DNA of 11,153 nt from contig PITI01000536.1 in NCBI GenBank assembly GCA_004325065.1, forward strand, positions 1 to 11,153. Direction: 5' to 3'. Numbering within the stretch: the stretch's first letter is position 1; every line of letters begins with the position of its first letter. This document shows positions 1 to 9,102 of this stretch, in pieces. The position numbers were made by a program, and so were the translations under genes. The DNA comes from Hamiltosporidium magnivora. Taxonomy: Eukaryota > Microsporidia > Dubosqiidae. The notes under the pieces are model-generated. The model saw only the letters and a list, made by a program, of their open reading frames with translations, was not told the origin of the DNA and ran no database searches.

Positions 1-590
1 GTTTTTTCGCTCTATAAATACTTTTTTTTTGAACAAATTTGTTTCCGGATTAGGAAAATTTGTTTATTCAGACTATTCTATGATATTCTTAGATCTATTT
101 ATGGAAGGTGATATCAATTAAAACAATGTCTTTAATGAAATTGGTTGTGAATTGTATTGTTCTAGATTAAAATTACTTATTCTCTTAATAAATTGGTGCA
201 AAATTTGGAAATAGAACTGATTCTACACAAAGTTTAATTTTAAGTTTATAAATGTTTATAATGTAGAAACCACATTTTATAGAAATAAATTTCATACTTT
301 ATTTTAAATTTGATTAATTTAAAATTTATGAGGCCAATAATTGTGGAGGGAGGATAACCACATAAAAATCATCTTTTTGGCAATGATTCTGTGAAATTGG
401 CATAAAGATCATTGTTTTGATTTTTTTGGGAATAAAACTACAATAGATTTCCCTTCATCTATAGAATTTGTATGAGAAGGAGAAGATCTATGAATAGCGG
501 AACTTTTTCTAAAATTTATTTTCTTTTTTTTATGCTACTAGATCGAATACCGCAGTTGAACTTATAGATAATTCCCATTTAAAAGCATGG
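1..590. other. AT-rich spacer, no gene recognised
   Basis: No open reading frame of useful length and no recognisable protein remnant was found on either strand. The stretch from about 480 to 566 has a short plus-strand frame rich in Arg and hydrophobic residues, but it matches no family I know. Long A and T runs are frequent. I see no tRNA-like boxes. Confidence 0.6.
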
Positions 591-616
591 AAACCTAGCC
601 TTACTCGCTAGGGTTT
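591..616. other. small hairpin (9-10 bp stem)
   Basis: The arms AAACCTAGC (591-599) and GCTAGGGTTT (607-616) pair with one bulged base around a 7-base loop. A second, smaller hairpin follows at 657-669 (CTGGA, AAA, TCCAG). The surrounding stretch is slightly less AT-rich than its neighbours. No known RNA gene is recognised, so this may be chance or part of a decayed element. Confidence 0.35.
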
Positions 617-728
617 GAAGACTTTGCGCCTGAGAAAAAATAAAAACTTTTAAATCCTGGAAAATCCAGTAACAGCTTATATATGTTGCCATTTCTTCGT
701 ACTGTTTAGATAGAGCCCTGTAAGTCGC

Positions 729-750
729 ATATATATATATATATATATAT
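729..750. repeat. (AT)11 microsatellite
   Basis: A perfect run of eleven AT dinucleotides follows GTCGC and precedes TAACTTG. It is a simple-sequence repeat of a kind common in AT-rich eukaryotic spacers and likely varies in length between strains. Confidence 0.9.
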
Positions 751-767
751 TAACTTGAAGTTTATGA

Positions 768-998
768 GGTTTGAAAAGGTGGAGTAAGTTGAAATGCTAC
801 TTAGTCTTATGGACACATAGAAGGTTTGTCCTTGTGATCATACTCCATGCAACGGACACCAACGTATTAGAGTAACTAGATCCCTTGTTAGTTAAGTTCT
901 ACACACCTGTTAGATGAAAGGTCTTAGGATGTAGGTATCTGAGGGGTCCCAATGATTGTGGAGTGCTGTTATTGATGATAAACCTAGAACTGTGTTAA
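768..998 (+). pseudogene. possible Ulp1/C48-like cysteine protease fragment (very tentative)
   Basis: One reading frame runs through this interval with only two stop codons, at 873 and 915. It reads a hydrophobic strand (FVLVII, about 825-842), then LDPL (876-887), then PNDCGVLLL (948-974), and ends at a TAA at 996. Ulp1/SENP-type (C48) proteases show a His followed by a hydrophobic strand, an Asp, and an active-site Cys in a DCGV motif; similar domains occur in some transposons. A His codon lies at 816, an Asp at 879 and the Cys at 957, in the right order. The Asp-to-Cys gap of about 26 residues is shorter than usual and the usual Gln is not clear. This could be chance. Confidence 0.2.
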
Positions 999-2375
999 CG
1001 TCATCAAAAAAATATTACACTTGCCACTGTTTTTACACAGATATGATATTTTTAAATAAAAAAAAATTTTCAATTATTGCCGCGTTAAATTCTTCTAAAT
1101 ATTGATTTTAAAAAATTAGAACTTTTGATTTGACAGTATTTCTATTTAATATGTAGTCCGATCCACGTCTAAGGTTCATTTTAAGTTCCTAGTGTTTTGT
1201 TAATTCTTAATGGCATCATATATATCCTAAGTTTTCCATTCTGTCTTTTAGACTGTAATTTCGGAATACCCAATAAATTTCATAACTGTAATTTTAGTGG
1301 TATTGGTACCTCTATGTTCATTTAATTTATTTATGCTATAATCTATTATGTTATTTTGCTTAGTTGGCCTGCCATATATGATATATCATAATAAACGAAG
1401 ATAATCTTTCAACAGAGTTACTTGAATCTTTGAATCGAATCTAGTCTTCTTTCGAATATATTTATTAGCTTCGAATGCATCACTCGAATATATTTAAATA
1501 TGCTTTAAAATTTCTTGTTTTTATTATTTAAAGATATTCATAAACTAAGATTTTTAAAATTAAAAGGAAAAATTCTGAGAATAAATATACTCTGTTTTTT
1601 AATTTTAACTTTATAAGTTAAGATCGATGAAAGTAATTGGGCAATTTAAGAAAATTTTTGATAATCTAAAATAATTTCTACGGGTCTAAGTAAAAATAAA
1701 TACAGCTACAATTTCTCAAGTTACTTTGAAAAATGAAAGCAATTTAGCAATGTGCATCTGATATGATTGCCGCTAGTACTGCCAACAATTGTTTTAGATA
1801 TGTCGCTTGTAACATCTGGCACTTTAACAAGTTGAATATTTTTTCCAGTCTTTCTTTATTTAGTTAAAATTGTTTTTCTAAAAAATCAAATACACAAAAC
1901 AATTTAACGGATCTAAGTTATATTAAGCTTCGTTTAGGAAAAGTCAAATAGAGTGTGCTTATACAAATGTAAAAATACACAAATTCTCACATAAAGCTAT
2001 ACTTGAAGTTAATAGAAATGTTAAAGCATCCAAAAGCAAGTTATTATGATAAAAAAACTCAGAGGATCATTAGCGTTTACGCATGTTTGACTTATTATAT
2101 ATTTAGAGAAGGAATGGTTGATTATTCTTTTGAAGTAAGGTAAAAAGCAGATTGATTTTTATGTACATCAGGAATTTATATTTCATATTTTACATGATAC
2201 ACATTTTTTGATTTGGCACATTGTAGAAACCATATGGATTAATAGCTAAATTCACAGTATAAAAACATCAGAATAGAAATGATAGTAGCCTATCTAATTT
2301 ATGAATGCCGGACGAAAAAAACACAATGTAAAAAAAAAGGATTATTCTAAAACATATACTAATTAACAACATAAA
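999..2375. other. AT-rich spacer, nothing recognised
   Basis: No coding remnant could be supported on either strand. The only structures noted are a 14-base perfect palindrome TATGATATATCATA at 1377-1390 and short direct repeats of TCGAATATATTTA near 1452 and 1483. All are easily produced by the base composition. Confidence 0.55.
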
Positions 2376-2379
2376 TTCG

Positions 2380-3655
2380 AGATTTCCGTGGAAAAATCAA
2401 CATGGTCTCGATCTTATGATCCAAAGAAATTCATACTTGTATGTCAAGAGCATTACACCTAATTAATGCAGGTTCGACTTGTAAAACACAAAAGAGCTGA
2501 AAAATTAGCTTATTTGCTCATAAATATTCTTACTATTTCTGGTGAGCCTACTATTTTGCAAAGTGATAATGGCAGGAAAACAGTAAACAATAAACTAAAT
2601 AAGTATGCACCATTTGGCCAAAGTCAAAGATGGTGCATAGAATACCAAGACACTCTCAGAGTCAGTTTTCCGTGGAACAAGCGAATCAATTGTTGAGAAT
2701 ATGCTTTAATTATGGTTGGATTATGATAACAGAGAAAATGGTCAGAAGAGTTACTTTTTGTTTATATTATAAAAACCTTGTCTTATCATAGGGGCCACAA
2801 GAAAAAACGCATGAAGCAATGAATGAAACAATGTTAAAAAAATTTCGTAAAAGTTTTCTACCTATAGACGTTTTGCCTTATATAAATTGTAAAAGACTTA
2901 GAAACAATATTATAAGACTAAGAAAATTTACAATATATAGAAGAGGCTACACCATTGAATGAGGTAGCCGATCTAACAAAGATTCGAATAATATAGAGAA
3001 TGCATATTCTTTTGATAATATGTTCCGACTTTAACTTCCTTATTATAACCAAATTCTGATTTTCCTTAAATAGAAAGAAAGATAAACATTTCAGCGCTAT
3101 TTGATCTTTCGGCCAGTGAAAAAGAAAAAAGATAGAATGAAGATTATGATGTTCTAGAGAATTTCGATTTGAAAAAAATAGTATCGGACATATTAAAAAA
3201 ACAGAGAGAATTCAATAAGCAATCTAAAAAAACAAGCCGAAAATGCTTTGATACTCCAATTCAAAACATTCGTTTGTCAATAAAAGAAAAACTATAACAG
3301 TTCGAGTCAAAAATGTTGACAGAAGTCGCGCCGATAGAAGAAACATTCTTGCATTTCTTCTTATGACAACAGATGCTAATTTCCATAAATTAGGCAGGAA
3401 ACATGGGGGTTTAAATCAATTTTATTCGATAAACTAATTTAAAATATGCAATAAAAAGTTTATTTCTGCAGAATAAATCTCTAGATCTGAGATTTCACTA
3501 AAGGAATGTGTCAGAATGTCATCGAAGACCTAAGTCTAGGATTATAATCACGCGGCTGCAAACTTCGATGCATATCGAACAAAAGCAAGTTTCATAAAAA
3601 AAGGGGCTTTGTAACTTGAAATGTCACCAAAATGTAGGCTTCTCTAATATATAAG
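2380..3655 (+). pseudogene. decayed KRBA2-like transposon protein: DDE integrase core plus Cys-rich tail
   Basis: The intact ancestor would have catalysed DNA strand transfer through an RNase H-fold (rve) integrase core. Fragments occur in the right order but in changing frames. They are: LDLM (first Asp, 2410); KKFILVCQEHYT (about 2424-2459); KHKRAEKLAYLLINIL (from 2484); EPTILQSDNGR (second Asp, 2565); PRHSQSQ and SVEQAN (Glu, 2675); VNVDRSRAD-like KNVDRSRADRRN and an open block to 3434; EISLKE near 3490; and a Cys-rich end with CNLKCHQNVG near 3608-3640. This order, integrase core then a late basic block and a tesmin-like CXC region, matches proteins often annotated as KRAB-A domain-containing protein 2. 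In-frame stops (2460, 2694, 3435) and at least one frame change near 2620 make it a clear pseudogene. The element's ends were not found. Confidence 0.82.
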
Positions 3656-4164
3656 AACGCTTGTGAATGCACATATTTTATAAATGTACATGTTATTCTC
3701 GTTTATATGCTTTTATCTTGAAATTCTTTAATTCAATAATTTTTCTTCTTATTTTGGCATTTTATACAATATTTAGAAAAAAATTCTAAAATTATCTGTA
3801 ACATTTTTTATAATTTTTAATCAGATATTATTTAAAATTGACACAAATAAATATTTTCTATAAAATATTTATTCTTTAAATTTTTATATTATTCAACACT
3901 GTGAATAATTTTAATATGATATATACGTATTTATCAAATAGTTTTCTAAATGGCGATTAAAATAATAATTTTTAAGAAATTAAATTTAGAAAGATACTTT
4001 TAAATGAAAATTAAATTTATCAAAATATTTAAATAGGCAACCACACATTCTTATAATATTAATTTAATGCTTGAAAGAAATTAAATTTATTCTTTAAGCT
4101 TTTGAAAATATATAAGATAGTTTAAACGTTCAAAAAAAAATATTTTACTTAAAATTGTTTCTCT
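3656..4164. other. very AT-rich spacer
   Basis: Between the integrase remnant and the first retrotransposon copy the sequence is almost entirely A and T, with runs of AAATTTA type. No coding, RNA or terminal-repeat signal was seen. Parts may be untranslated sequence of either element, but nothing shows this. Confidence 0.6.
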
Positions 4165-5113
4165 AGATATCATAAAAAATCCGGAGCAGTGTTCTGCTAT
4201 ATCAAGGATAGAAATGATTTATGGGGTGCAGAAGGTATGTTTCAACACTGCAACCAGTCTATAAAAACAGAAGACCAGGACGCAACGAAATGTGAAAAAA
4301 GGCTTGATCATGACTTATCTAGACGACACAATGAAGTGGTACGATGTATACATTTACTCTTGCTGAATAAATATAAGTTTAAGTCTATAAAACGAATTAG
4401 AAGCCACTCAATTCAAGAAATTCTTGATAAAGAGTATGCATAGATAAGAGTGGACACCAGAATAAAAACCTATGTCAACATTCGGTGTAATAGAGCCGAT
4501 ATATTTATTGGACAAGAAGCAGAATAAGATAACACTCATTGAAGTAGGAATCACATCCCAAGACTCTCATAAAATAGTTGAAACGGAGAAGCTTAGGTAG
4601 TATGGCCTAGTAGCAAATGAATTAGGGCTTATTTATAAATGTAATGTAGATATAATTCCTTATGTGATGACATGGGACGGTACGGGACAAAATACCATAA
4701 GACGAATGTTAAAAGATTACAAATACCCATAAATGTAGAGGCATATATACAATCTATAGTACGCAAGCAGACGGTCGAAGCAATTTATTTTGATCGACAA
4801 AGAGGACTTAATTCTGGTTCGAATGCCGAATAGAGCTAGGAGAGAACATCATTAAGTCTTATTTTAGGAGTTGAGGTGCATAAACAACCAATACTCCCTT
4901 AAAACCAAGCAGATAACCAGGAAGATGGTGTTAAAACGGAAAATACAAGAAATATTTTACCCCTTATTTTGGATGGCATAACCCCAGAAGAGGAACCAAC
5001 AACTAATACAAATAAGATTCGGACTTGGAGGAAGAGATAGAAGTGGTTGAAATGCTGGAAAAAAAATTTTAAACGAGCGAAAATTTGTTAACCCATAATT
5101 TTATTAAATAAAA
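4165..5113 (+). pseudogene. non-LTR retrotransposon C-terminal remnant, copy 1 (zinc knuckle and restriction-like endonuclease)
   Basis: This is the 3' part of a reverse-transcriptase element; the RT domain itself is missing, as expected of a 5'-truncated copy. Fragments in order: FCYIKDRN (about 4192-4215), a degraded knuckle QHCNQSIKTE...TKC, LDHDLSRRHNEVVRCIHLL (about 4300-4350), IRVDTRIKTYV, RADIFI then LDKKQNKITLIEVGITS (about 4495-4550), IIPYVMTWDG (about 4655-4680), VEAYIQS, and an acidic tail ending near 5070. The PD-spacer-E motif before VGITS fits the restriction-like endonuclease of R2/R4/NeSL-type elements, although Pro is Ala here. Damage includes a TAG at 4441 where a Glu codon is expected, a two-base loss near 4506, and stops at 4597, 4729 and about 4840. 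The GTG at 4189 is not a real start. The 3' end is set by the 17-base sequence shared with copy 3. Confidence 0.85.
5097..5113 (+). promoter_or_regulatory. conserved 3' end of retrotransposon copy 1 with AATAAA
   Basis: The 17 bases AATTTTATTAAATAAAA are identical to the complement of 10779-10795 just after the stop of copy 3. Similarity between the copies ends here. The sequence contains AATAAA and may serve as the poly(A) signal or as part of the 3' end recognised for reverse transcription. Confidence 0.55.
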
Positions 5114-5939
5114 GTTAAAACTCCGCAATAAATAAAATATCGATTTTTTGGTAGTATTTGATTGTCTAAACCCTCAAACAAGAAATTATACTTTGTTTGC
5201 AAATTAACCGATTCTTAATAATGATTTTATATTTAAATAATTTCTTATATGATAACTTTGGATAATATTGATACTATGTATTAATGTTTCATTTACAATT
5301 TCTTTTTTGTAGTCTGTTTCGATTATATAATTTCTTATAAATAACTTAGGATGGAACTGTAAATTTATATAAAAATGTATCTAGTTTTTTTACCTGCTAT
5401 TTTCAATCCTATAAGTTCAAAATAGTATAATCGCCAAAAATGTGGTGGATTTTAATATCGTATTTTATTTCGTAAGTATTTTAAAATTAATTTATTTCAA
5501 TTTTAAGCAAATAGTTTGCCTAGAACTTTAGAATATCTAAATAATAGGTTGTGTAATTTATTTTCTTATTAAAATTATCTTTAATTCTAATTTAAAATGC
5601 TTTCCTATTTTTTTATATCTTATCATGCTTTTTAACCACATTACTTTCCCCTTTTAATTCAAACCTTTTTTTTATTATTTTTGGTTCAGAAAGTGTGATT
5701 TTGCAGGTAATTTTTTTCAGCCTGTTCCTTTCCCCTTGTATTGAACACAATCCACATAATGTTGGAGCTCAGCCGAGGCCAGTACATTTTTTTTTACTAG
5801 TTAGATTATGAGCCCAGCGTAAACCTCTTATTCGAAGGTTAAAGAGTGACCAACCGAGGTCAACTTTGTTGCGGAAATAAATTCACAAATCCTTACCATT
5901 AGAGCAGTAGCGAGTATCAATAGTAGAGGAGTGTAATGT
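5114..5939. other. AT-rich spacer with a slightly GC-richer patch
   Basis: No gene was recognised. From about 5740 to 5900 the composition is less AT-rich and holds two similar 12-base words, CAGCCGAGGCCA and CAACCGAGGTCA, in direct orientation. This patch may be the decayed end of another element. No coding frame or tRNA fold could be supported in it. Confidence 0.5.
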
Positions 5940-7480
5940 TTTTATTTTTTTAGCACCATCTTACTCGTTAGCAGCGTTTCTTGAAGAAATATTAGTTTTT
6001 TGTTTATTTTGTCTTGTTTATGAGCAATCGGTAATAGTCAAACCTACTTTCTTTGAAATTTCGTTTTGAATCAATTCCTTTTCGCCGATCAAAGGAAATC
6101 GTTTCGAGTCTCAACTTATAAATAATCGCTGAACTGATGCCTCTACATTTATGGGTATTTTTGGCCTTTTAAAATACGTCTTTGTTATTTTATAGCAAAA
6201 CTGTCCTATATAATTAGGGTTACCAGATTTTTTTAAGCCGATATCGGGACATATGAGTAAAAAGCGCTGAGAAATCGGGATTTTAGATGAATGATCGGAA
6301 CAACCCCCGCCCAGAAGTACATTTACCTGACCCTGCACATACATAAAACAACAGGTGAAACATATAATAATTACACAGCATAATAATTAATATGAATTTT
6401 TTTGTTTATTTGGAAAAAAAATTGGGCTGCTGTGTACTGGGCAGGATCTTTTTTCTCTTTTCTATTCGTATTTTTACTTTCAATAAATGAAATATCTCCA
6501 ATGAATCTTTTAAAATTAAAAATCGACACCACGTTTTTGAAACCAGAGTTCTCATTTTAGTTGATACTTACTTATTGATTCACGTAGAATAAGTAGGTGT
6601 AGGCAGAGCCGGTTTATCACAGCGAAATGATCACAAGCAACTGAGACGAAAAAATAAGAGGTGTAGAGATTCAAGACATCTGTTTGGTATACAGAAGGAA
6701 CTTTTCTTGGCAGCAGAGGGATAAGTGATACCTCCAGTTTGCCTTCTAAGAACTCCTGACTTATATTCCCGAGTGTTGCCTTATAGGAATCATTAAATAA
6801 ACTGTCGGATAATGAAACTGGGAAAATATCGAGACACACAGTGTCCCGACGGGACATTTCGTAAAGGTCTAAAACATCGGGATTCCCGACCAAATCGGGA
6901 CATATGGTAACTTTATATATAATACATCTTTATAATCCCAAACTACATTTAAAATAAAACCTAACTCTTTTTCTATTAGTTTATGTTTCTTCGTGGGTTC
7001 TCTTTTAACTCTTATAAGAGCCCCGAGGAGGAATTTCTACTTTTATAAGTAATCTTATTCTGTCTAATGCATAAAATGAATATATCTGGCTCATTATTCT
7101 GATTTTTGACACCCGTTTTTATTTTAGTGTTCTACTCTGATCTCTACATACCCGTTTTCAAGAATTTTTGAACTAAGTGACTCCGTATTTGTTTCTAAGA
7201 CAAAAATTTATATATATTTTGGTGGATTGATGGCGGTTATCAAACCAGGTCATAAGTTTTCTGGTGAAATCATGTCCAAATATGTTCTCATGTCGAGTCT
7301 GAAAATATATATTTTTTAATCGAACTAATATAGTGTTGAAACGCATTTCCAGCTCCTTAAAACTCATTTATATCTTAGATATAGTGAACATTACTTCATT
7401 TTTTGGCCAAACATTACCTCTCTTCAACCATCTTGATGAGTAACTTACACTCACAAGCTCATTTTTTTCCCTTGCTTTAT
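5940..7480 (-). pseudogene. non-LTR retrotransposon C-terminal remnant, copy 2, split by a hAT insertion
   Basis: On the minus strand, from about 7480 downward, fragments appear in the same order as in copy 1: SSRWLKRGNV, FNTILVRLK, ENIFGHDFTRK (near 7260), INFCLRNKYG, EIRV, EPDIFIL (7072-7093), RQNKIT and EKELGFILN, up to 6924. The element then resumes below 6215 with GQFCYK, IPINVEA (near 6140) and ETISFDRRKGID (about 6110-6070), plus a weak acidic tail match near 5970. The 701 bases between are a separate hAT-type element. Stop codons and frame changes are frequent, so the gene is dead; the knuckle cysteines are mostly lost. It keeps the Pro-Asp of the restriction-like endonuclease that copy 1 lost. 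The two flanks join smoothly once the insert and one 8-base duplication are set aside. Confidence 0.8.
6207..6923. mobile_element. 701-bp hAT-type element with 8-bp target duplication
   Basis: The element covers 6215-6915. Its ends, TAGGGTTACCAGA (6215-6227) and the complement of 6903-6915 (TAAAGTTACCATA), match at 10 of 13 bases. TATATAAT flanks it exactly on both sides (6207-6214 and 6916-6923). An 8-bp duplication and GTTACCA ends are typical of hAT transposons. Inside both ends lie repeated CGGGA/TCCCG motifs, including ATCGGGACATATG twice, as expected for subterminal transposase binding sites. A minus-strand frame of 113 codons (6893-6552) begins inside one end, but I do not recognise it as hAT transposase. 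At this size the element is probably non-autonomous. It sits inside retrotransposon copy 2 and is therefore younger than that copy. Confidence 0.8.
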
Positions 7481-7795
7481 ATAACCTTATATGATACTTT
7501 CATTTTTTTATTCGTGTATAATTCTATTTTGATGGTTTTAATATTATAAAGAATATCTTTAATTAAAATTTAAAAAACCATCATCTTTTTTGTCGTAATT
7601 GTTTACAAAATGGAAACACCGTATTAACGACCCGAAAAACTTTTATGGGGGCTGTTTGGCCAAAATAAATGCAAAATTTTTTAATTAGTTATCTAATTGT
7701 AGTCTTTGTATCAGTTTTTTCATTGCCTAATTAAAAAAGTATATTTAATCGAAATTTGAGTTTTAAATATTTCGAAAAGTAAATTAAACGTACAA
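7481..7795. other. AT-rich spacer
   Basis: This stretch separates retrotransposon copy 2 from the Merlin-type element. It contains a self-complementary TTTGGCCAAA at 7655-7664, preceded by a G run. No gene or RNA was recognised. Confidence 0.5.
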
Positions 7796-8855
7796 TATTT
7801 TTTCGGAGAAGAGATACCCACTTTTATGGTACTAAATTTGCTTTAAAAACAAAAATTTAAAAAAATTACACTTAAATTTTTATTTATAACATCATGATCC
7901 TAACTTGCTAACATTTTCTAACACTGACCAATTTTTTTAATTTAAATATAATGATAAATTTAAGAAATAAATATCTTAAACTGCTTTATTAAGAGCTAAA
8001 CAATCTTGGCATCACACCTAATAATCCATTTTCTCTTTTTTCCAACAGCAAATAATAAATTTAACCAAATTTTTTTATTCAGTTCGCAATCAATTTGGAA
8101 TAAACCTCTTAAATGGAGAGAAATTTCTCTCAATCTTGTTGGTATGAAGACTGGAATTCGATCAATAAATCCGCGCGAGTAATTTACTGCCTATGATCAA
8201 AATATTTTTCCAAATCACTATATCTTTCCAAGGGTCTGTATAGATTATACTACCTGGCTTCACAAGTTGCAATATTATGCGGATAATTGTTTTTTTGGTT
8301 CTTTCAGAGATAGGTATCAACATTATTTTACGAGCTGGTGTTATTTCAACGAGCCCTAACCTTATTATACTTTTGTTTACTAAATTTTAATTCATCAATT
8401 TCTACAAGGACTTTATTGCTTCAAATATATTCCTTGGTTGTATAAAATTAATTTTGACTTTATCATTCATTCTTTTAACTAATGGCTTTAATCTTTTTTT
8501 AGAATATCCCCAACAGAAGAACTGTTCTCATTTATGTGTTATTAAGTAAACCACAAACTGTTTATAAAAAATTTTAAGATTTTTTTTATAGTTGCCAAGC
8601 AAGTTACCTTTAAAACCAGAAACTTTCTTTTTACATGTAGACCATATAAAATTGAAATGAATGATGATTCTTACACGAACCTTGTTAAAGAAATATAATT
8701 GCTGCATTTTGATGCTAAAAAAGTTGGTATATGGCAGTTAAGCCAATCATTAAATTTATTGAAACCAAAACTCATTTAAAGGGGTAATTTTTTAAAATTT
8801 TTTTAAAGCGAATTTAGTACCATCAGGAAGGTGGTATCTTTCACTCTATTTTTTC
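7796..8855 (-). mobile_element. Merlin-type (IS1595-like) DNA transposon, 1.04 kb
   Basis: The body spans 7805-8846. The inverted repeats hold a 24-base block (7826-7849 against the complement of 8800-8823) that matches at 23 positions. GATACC lies at positions 9-14 from each end. TATTTTTTC flanks it on both sides (7796-7804 and 8847-8855) as a 9-bp duplication; Merlin elements are known to make 8-9 bp duplications. The duplication is T-rich, so the exact boundary is less sure than the identity. The interior carries a decayed Merlin transposase on the minus strand, which confirms the family. Confidence 0.8.
8018..8775 (-). pseudogene. decayed Merlin/IS1595-family transposase
   Basis: The ancestor was a cut-and-paste transposase with an N-terminal zinc-binding region and an RNase H-fold catalytic domain. 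Minus-strand fragments in order: FNDWLN after an ATG at 8775; SNYISLTRFV (about 8690); STCKKKVSGFKGNLLG (about 8640-8600), fitting the zinc region; VEIDELKFSKQKYNKVRAR (about 8402-8345) with the first acidic motif; RKIMLIPISERTKKTI (about 8325-8280); GSIIYTDPWK (about 8255-8225) with the second Asp; HTNKIE and FKRFIP (about 8140-8105); and LRTE near 8090. These match the VEIDES-KFGKRKYN, YSDCWKAY and HTNTIE motifs of Merlin and IS1595 transposases. The frame shifts several times, internal stops are present, and the stretch holding the usual LTVNH motif is lost, so it cannot make active protein. The last in-frame stop is at 8020-8018. Confidence 0.82.
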
Positions 8856-8871
8856 CATATATTTCGCTAGT

Positions 8872-8929
8872 TACCAACCGAATCATTAAAGTTAATGCTT
8901 ATAATCATGATCGGTTGGGTATTTTTTTT
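8872..8929 (+). other. hairpin followed by eight T
   Basis: TACCAACCGAATCAT (8872-8886) pairs with ATGATCGGTTGGGTA (8907-8921), each arm carrying one bulged base, around a 20-base loop. Eight T follow directly (8922-8929). This is the strongest hairpin noticed in the window. It lies just outside the Merlin element and about 180 bases before eIF5. A T run could end Pol III transcription, but no Pol III box A or B was seen. It may also be the remains of a small inverted-repeat element. Confidence 0.5.
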
Positions 8930-9084
8930 ATACTTAAATATTGTATGTTTTTAGGCATAAATAGCTAGTAAAAGAAAAATTTATTATTTTTATAGCAAAT
9001 TTTTAATTTAATCAAATATTTTTAACTTGAAAAAAATATATGCGCCTTTGTTTTAAAAAATAATTTTAAAAAAATTAAATTTCG

Positions 9085-9091
9085 CACCCAT
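9085..9091 (+). promoter_or_regulatory. CCC-type start-proximal motif of eIF5
   Basis: CACCCAT lies 11 bases before the eIF5 ATG, inside otherwise almost pure A and T. Short C- or G-triplet motifs directly in front of start codons are known in microsporidia, where they mark the transcription start and give very short leaders. Assigning this role here is an inference from position and composition. Confidence 0.5.
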
Positions 9092-9102
9092 ATTTATGAA
9101 AT

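Noticed and set aside
1377..1390. Perfect 14-base palindrome TATGATATATCATA
   Set aside because: Nearly pure A and T, isolated, and expected by chance in DNA of this composition.
4816..4827. GGTTCGAATGCC, close to the Pol III B box of tRNA genes
   Set aside because: It lies within the retrotransposon coding remnant (the GSNAE segment), and no A box or cloverleaf can be formed around it.
5830..5925. Minus-strand TCTAATGGTAAGGATT, reminiscent of a tRNA D-arm region
   Set aside because: No matching T-arm, anticodon stem or acceptor stem could be drawn from the neighbouring sequence.
6111..6344. Minus-strand open frame of 77 codons
   Set aside because: It is a chance read-through from the end of the hAT element into retrotransposon copy 2; the two halves belong to different elements.
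7401..7665. Pair of 13-base inverted words TTTTGGCCAAACA and TGTTTGGCCAAAA that could bound a small inverted-repeat element
   Set aside because: The core TTTGGCCAAA is self-complementary, similarity does not extend outward, and the left word lies inside the coding remnant of retrotransposon copy 2.
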